This document shows positions 61,704 to 64,000 of a stretch of DNA of 64,000 bases, piece after piece. Position 1 is the first letter of the stretch; every line of letters begins with the position of its first letter. Location of the stretch: positions 62,001-126,000 of the forward strand of contig JAWKIL010000007.1 in assembly GCA_041394285.1 (NCBI GenBank), given 5' to 3'. The notes beneath the pieces were generated by a model that ran no database searches, was not told the origin of the DNA, and saw only the letters and a program-made list of their open reading frames with translations. A program made the position numbers and the translations under genes. This DNA comes from CADEDH01 sp041394285. GTDB taxonomy: Bacteria > Actinomycetota > Acidimicrobiia > Acidimicrobiales > SZUA-35.

Positions 61704-62624
61704 GTGGTGGCGCCCGACGTCTCGGTCTGCATACCGGCCTACCGGGCTGAACCGCATCTGCGGTCCTCGATCGAAAGCGTGTTGGCCCAGACGTTCGCCG
61801 ACTGGGAGCTGGTCATCGTCGACAACGCCTCGTCGGACCGCACCGGTGAGATCGCCCGGTCCTATGGCGACCCCCGGATCGTGGTCCACACCAACCCGTC
61901 GACGGTGCCGCTGGCCGACAACTGGAACCTGGCGGTGACCTTGTGCCGGGGTCGGCTGGTCAAGCTGCTCCCGGCCGACGACGAGATCCGGCCCGAGTGC
62001 CTGGAGCTCCAGGTCAAGGCGATCGACGGCCATCCCGGGACGGCGCTGGTGGCCTGCCGGCGGGATCTGGTCGACACCGCCGGACGGGTGCTGGTGCCCG
62101 AGCGCGGCCTGCGCCGCCTCGCCGGCCGGCACGGGCCCGACGAGGTCATCCGGGAGATCTTCCGCAGTGGGATCAATCCCCTGGGTGAGCCCGGGGCCTG
62201 GCTGTTCCGGCGGGCCGATTTCGATCGGGTGGGCGGCTTCGCCTCAGACCAGGTGGGGGCGCTCGACCTGGAGCTGGCCACCCGGCTGCTGCGCTGCGGC
62301 GACCTCTACGGCCTCACCGAGTCGCTCGCCCTGTTCCGGGTCCGGGGAGACTCCTGGACCGCCCGCAGCGTCCGCTCGCAGCTCAGCGACCACCGCCACG
62401 TGCTGCGCCAGGTGGCCCGGGACCGGCGCTGGCCGGTGAGCTGGCGTCTGCGGCGCTGGGGTCTGCTGGCCGCCAGGGTGGCGGCGGGGAAGCGGTCCCT
62501 GCTGTATCGGGCGGCCACCGGCCGGCTGCCGGGAGGCAGGGCGCTCCTGGGGGCCTGGAGCCGGTGGAAGGCACCGGTCGAGCCGGCGCCGGCCGACGGG
62601 GCGTGGTCGCCCGAGCCGGTCTGA
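61704..62624 (+). CDS. Family 2 glycosyltransferase
   Basis: GT-A type glycosyltransferase, 306 residues. VSVCIPAYRAEPHLRSSIESVLAQTFADWELVIVDNASSDRT is the GT2 start, with the nucleotide-binding D in IVDNASSD; ADNWNLAVTLCRGRLVKLLPADDEI holds the DxD-like ADDE near 95; GAWLFRRADFDRVGGF is the ED-like acceptor region. A basic C-terminal part (RHVLRQVARDRRWPVSWRLRRW) may touch membrane. Start is GTG 61704 or 61707; a -35-like TTGCCC (61661) and -10-like TATGGA (61684) with 17-base spacing end 14 bases before it, so the mRNA may have almost no leader. Could modify flagellin or cell-surface glycan; target unknown. Confidence 0.88.
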   Translation: MVAPDVSVCIPAYRAEPHLRSSIESVLAQTFADWELVIVDNASSDRTGEIARSYGDPRIVVHTNPSTVPLADNWNLAVTLCRGRLVKLLPADDEIRPECLELQVKAIDGHPGTALVACRRDLVDTAGRVLVPERGLRRLAGRHGPDEVIREIFRSGINPLGEPGAWLFRRADFDRVGGFASDQVGALDLELATRLLRCGDLYGLTESLALFRVRGDSWTARSVRSQLSDHRHVLRQVARDRRWPVSWRLRRWGLLAARVAAGKRSLLYRAATGRLPGGRALLGAWSRWKAPVEPAPADGAWSPEPV

Positions 62625-62714
62625 TCTCGTCCGGCCGGCTTGCTCCGGCCGCGGTTCTCGGCCAACCTGGCGCACACGATCCAGCGGAACAGACGCGAAG
62701 AAGGGGGTCAGTGC

Positions 62715-63218
62715 ATGGCAATCGAGCGCTTCCCGGTGGAAGCCAGCCACGTCATGATGTTCGCCCGTAGCATCGGCGATCCGAACCCGGTGTTCTACGA
62801 CGCCGACTATGCCGCCGGCACCGAGGTGGGGGCCATTCCCGCCCCACCCACCTTCGTGCAGGCCAGCGCCCAATTCGATCCCGACTACTTCCTGCGCCCC
62901 AAGATCGGGGAGCCGTGGTTCGGCTCGGGCAAGGAGCCCACCGGCATCAAGCGGGAGAGCTCCGGCGGTGGCGGCGGCGGGGGAGGAGGCGGTGGCCTCC
63001 ATGCCGAGCAGCACTACGAGTACCACCGGCCCCTGGTGGTGGGTGACGTGCTCACGGCCACCGTGCTCGAGGGCAAGACCTGGGAGAAGCAGGGCCGCCG
63101 GGCCGGCAAGCTCGTCTTCTCCGAGACGATCACCGAATACCGGGACCAGAACGGCGAGCTGGTGGTGACCGCCCGCGGTGTGGGTGTCCGCACCGAGCGG
63201 CCGGCCACCAGCGGCTGA
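62715..63218 (+). CDS. MaoC-like dehydratase subunit (FAS1_DH N-terminal type) with poly-Gly insert
   Basis: First half of a split hot-dog-fold enoyl-CoA hydratase, as in mycobacterial HadA/HadC-like proteins. 167 residues. VEASHVMMFARSIGDPNPVFYDADYA is the usual start (A-x3-DxNPxF), then IPAPPTFVQASAQFDPDYFLR; HAEQHYEYHRPLVVGDVLTATV is the second part. Between GIKRESS and LHAEQH is a run of eleven glycines, not found in typical family members, probably slippage in a GGN codon run. The following gene carries the catalytic hydratase motif, and the two are expected to work as a heterodimer. ATG 62715 with AAGGGGG upstream. Confidence 0.85.
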   Translation: MAIERFPVEASHVMMFARSIGDPNPVFYDADYAAGTEVGAIPAPPTFVQASAQFDPDYFLRPKIGEPWFGSGKEPTGIKRESSGGGGGGGGGGGLHAEQHYEYHRPLVVGDVLTATVLEGKTWEKQGRRAGKLVFSETITEYRDQNGELVVTARGVGVRTERPATSG

Positions 63219-63237
63219 GGACGAGGGAGACGGAGAG

Positions 63238-63660
63238 ATGGCACTGTCGGCAAGCAACGTCTCGGTGGGTCAGACCTTCGAGCAGGTGCTGGTGGAAGAC
63301 CTCAAGCGCACCCAGCTCGTGATGTACGCCGGCTCGTCCGGCGACTACAACCCGCTGCACTCCGACGAGCCGTTCGCCACCCAGGTGGCCGGCTACCCCA
63401 GCGTGTTCGCCCACGGCATGCTCACGATGGGCATGACCGGCCGGGTCCTGACCGACGCCCTGGGCGACGGCCGGCTACTGGCCTACGGCGGCCGGTTCAC
63501 CTCCCAGGTGTTCCCCGGCGACAACCTGAAGGGCGTCGCCACCATCACCTCGATCGACACCGTCGACGGGGTCCCGGTGGCCACCTTCTCGATCTCCACC
63601 ACCAACCAGGACGGTGTGGAGGTCTTCTCGGGCGAGGCCCGGGGCCGCCTCGATCCCTGA
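63238..63660 (+). CDS. MaoC-family dehydratase, catalytic subunit
   Basis: 140 residues. Hydratase 2 motif YAGSSGDYNPLHSDEPFA near residue 28 with the catalytic Asp and His (D-x-N-P-L-H), then GYPSVFAHGMLTMGMTGRVL and VFPGDNLKGVATI. GAGGGAGA is about nine bases before ATG 63238. It lies 19 bases after the partner. Probably (R)-specific enoyl-CoA hydration in fatty acid or steroid side-chain metabolism; this pair could act with the acyl-CoA dehydrogenases at 7-9 kb but is not linked to them here. Confidence 0.9.
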   Translation: MALSASNVSVGQTFEQVLVEDLKRTQLVMYAGSSGDYNPLHSDEPFATQVAGYPSVFAHGMLTMGMTGRVLTDALGDGRLLAYGGRFTSQVFPGDNLKGVATITSIDTVDGVPVATFSISTTNQDGVEVFSGEARGRLDP

Positions 63661-63665
63661 TCGTT

Positions 63666-63685
63666 CGGGGGCGCTGTCGCCCCCG
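63666..63685 (+). terminator. Hairpin with T-tract after the MaoC genes
   Basis: CGGGGGCG-CTGT-CGCCCCCG (eight-bp arms) followed by GCTCTTTT. One of only two hairpins in the window with a U-run; six bases after the MaoC stop. Confidence 0.85.
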
Positions 63686-63758
63686 GCTCTTTTCCGGAGA
63701 GCCCAGAGGCAGGGCCGGTGGGGTCACCATCCCCACCGGCCGCGCCTACGCTCAATCC

Positions 63759-64000
63759 ATGAGTGAGGAGCTGCTTCCGCCCGGCTACCCCACGATGTGG
63801 GAAACCCACGCCGTGCTGTCCGACGGCTCGCCGGTGGAGCTGCGCCCGGTCCGCCCGTCCGACCGAGATCTGATCGAGGTCTTCCACAAGCGCCAGTCGC
63901 CCGAGAGCATCTACTTCCGCTTCTTCCAGCACCGCCCCGAGCTCACCGACAAGGAGCTCGACTACTTCACCACCATCGACTACGAGGCCCGCATGGCCTT
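63759..64000 (+). CDS. GNAT acetyltransferase, probably fused to acyl-CoA ligase; 3' end outside the window
   Basis: 80 codons visible. MSEELLPPGYPTMWETHAVL, then LRPVRPSDRDLIEVFHKRQSPESIYFRFFQH, the standard opening of the Gcn5-type domain in bacterial Pat-like enzymes and in the bifunctional GNAT/acetate-CoA ligase (ADP-forming-like) family of actinobacteria. The remainder is needed to tell a stand-alone acetyltransferase from the fusion. No strong ribosome-binding site before ATG 63759. Confidence 0.8.
   Translation, partial: MSEELLPPGYPTMWETHAVLSDGSPVELRPVRPSDRDLIEVFHKRQSPESIYFRFFQHRPELTDKELDYFTTIDYEARMA

Overview
The window is GC-rich (roughly 70% by eye), with GTG/TTG starts, many 4-bp ATGA/GTGA gene overlaps and actinobacterial-type gene content (mycobacterial-style acyl-CoA dehydrogenase pair, SDR and Baeyer-Villiger type flavoenzymes, DUF559/AbiEi-type protein, class I LysRS). 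Together with flagella, chemoreceptors and several branched-chain-amino-acid-type (HAAT) transport genes this points to a flagellated, chemoheterotrophic actinobacterium. Class Acidimicrobiia is my best guess, inferred from the style of the proteins and not from a marker gene; there is no rRNA here.

Layout. 1-9.4 kb: a drug-type ABC exporter (minus), then plus-strand BVMO, SDR, a Cache-type chemoreceptor and two overlapping acyl-CoA dehydrogenase genes. 9.5-15.3 kb (minus): a second chemoreceptor behind a FliA-type promoter, then a tight operon gnd - zwf - two-TM channel - TetR. 15.4-20.7 kb: an AbiEi/DUF559 gene bracketed by two copies of a 50-bp palindromic element, glgX, a deletion scar of gabT, an amine/amino-acid oxidase and a 111-bp inverted-repeat element. 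20.7-22.9 kb: an MFS exporter and a VOC protein.

22.9-43.7 kb is a transport island: livG-livF-livH-livM on plus, a second livH-livM pair convergent on minus, and five paralogous HAAT lipoproteins sharing an unusual N-terminal segment. Only the first lipoprotein is intact. Every gene I can recognise between about 31.3 and 42.9 kb (four lipoproteins, a peptidoglycan amidase, a membrane protein, a VOC protein, a methyltransferase and others) is interrupted by small indels, many in homopolymers and some compensating each other within 30 bp. That looks more like poor consensus sequence in a repeat-rich stretch than like ten independent pseudogenes. One clear tRNA-Val and one tRNA-like sequence also lie there.

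43.7-49.8 kb: an aromatic meta-cleavage cluster (VOC/extradiol dioxygenases, a XylT-like ferredoxin, an HpaB-type monooxygenase) and a D-type esterase. 50.0-52.6 kb: an HTH/PLD-like protein translationally coupled to class I lysyl-tRNA synthetase. 52.7-61.7 kb: flagellar genes (flagellin, flgL, flgK, flgN, fliA on minus; flhA and two unknowns on plus), interrupted by a TauD-type dioxygenase. I can read FliA-type (TAAA-N15/16-GCCGATAA) promoters in front of the flagellin gene, flgN-flgK-flgL, fliA and the second chemoreceptor, two of them placed so that the transcript would be leaderless. 61.7-64.0 kb: a glycosyltransferase, a two-gene MaoC-type hydratase and the start of a GNAT/acyl-CoA-ligase-type gene.
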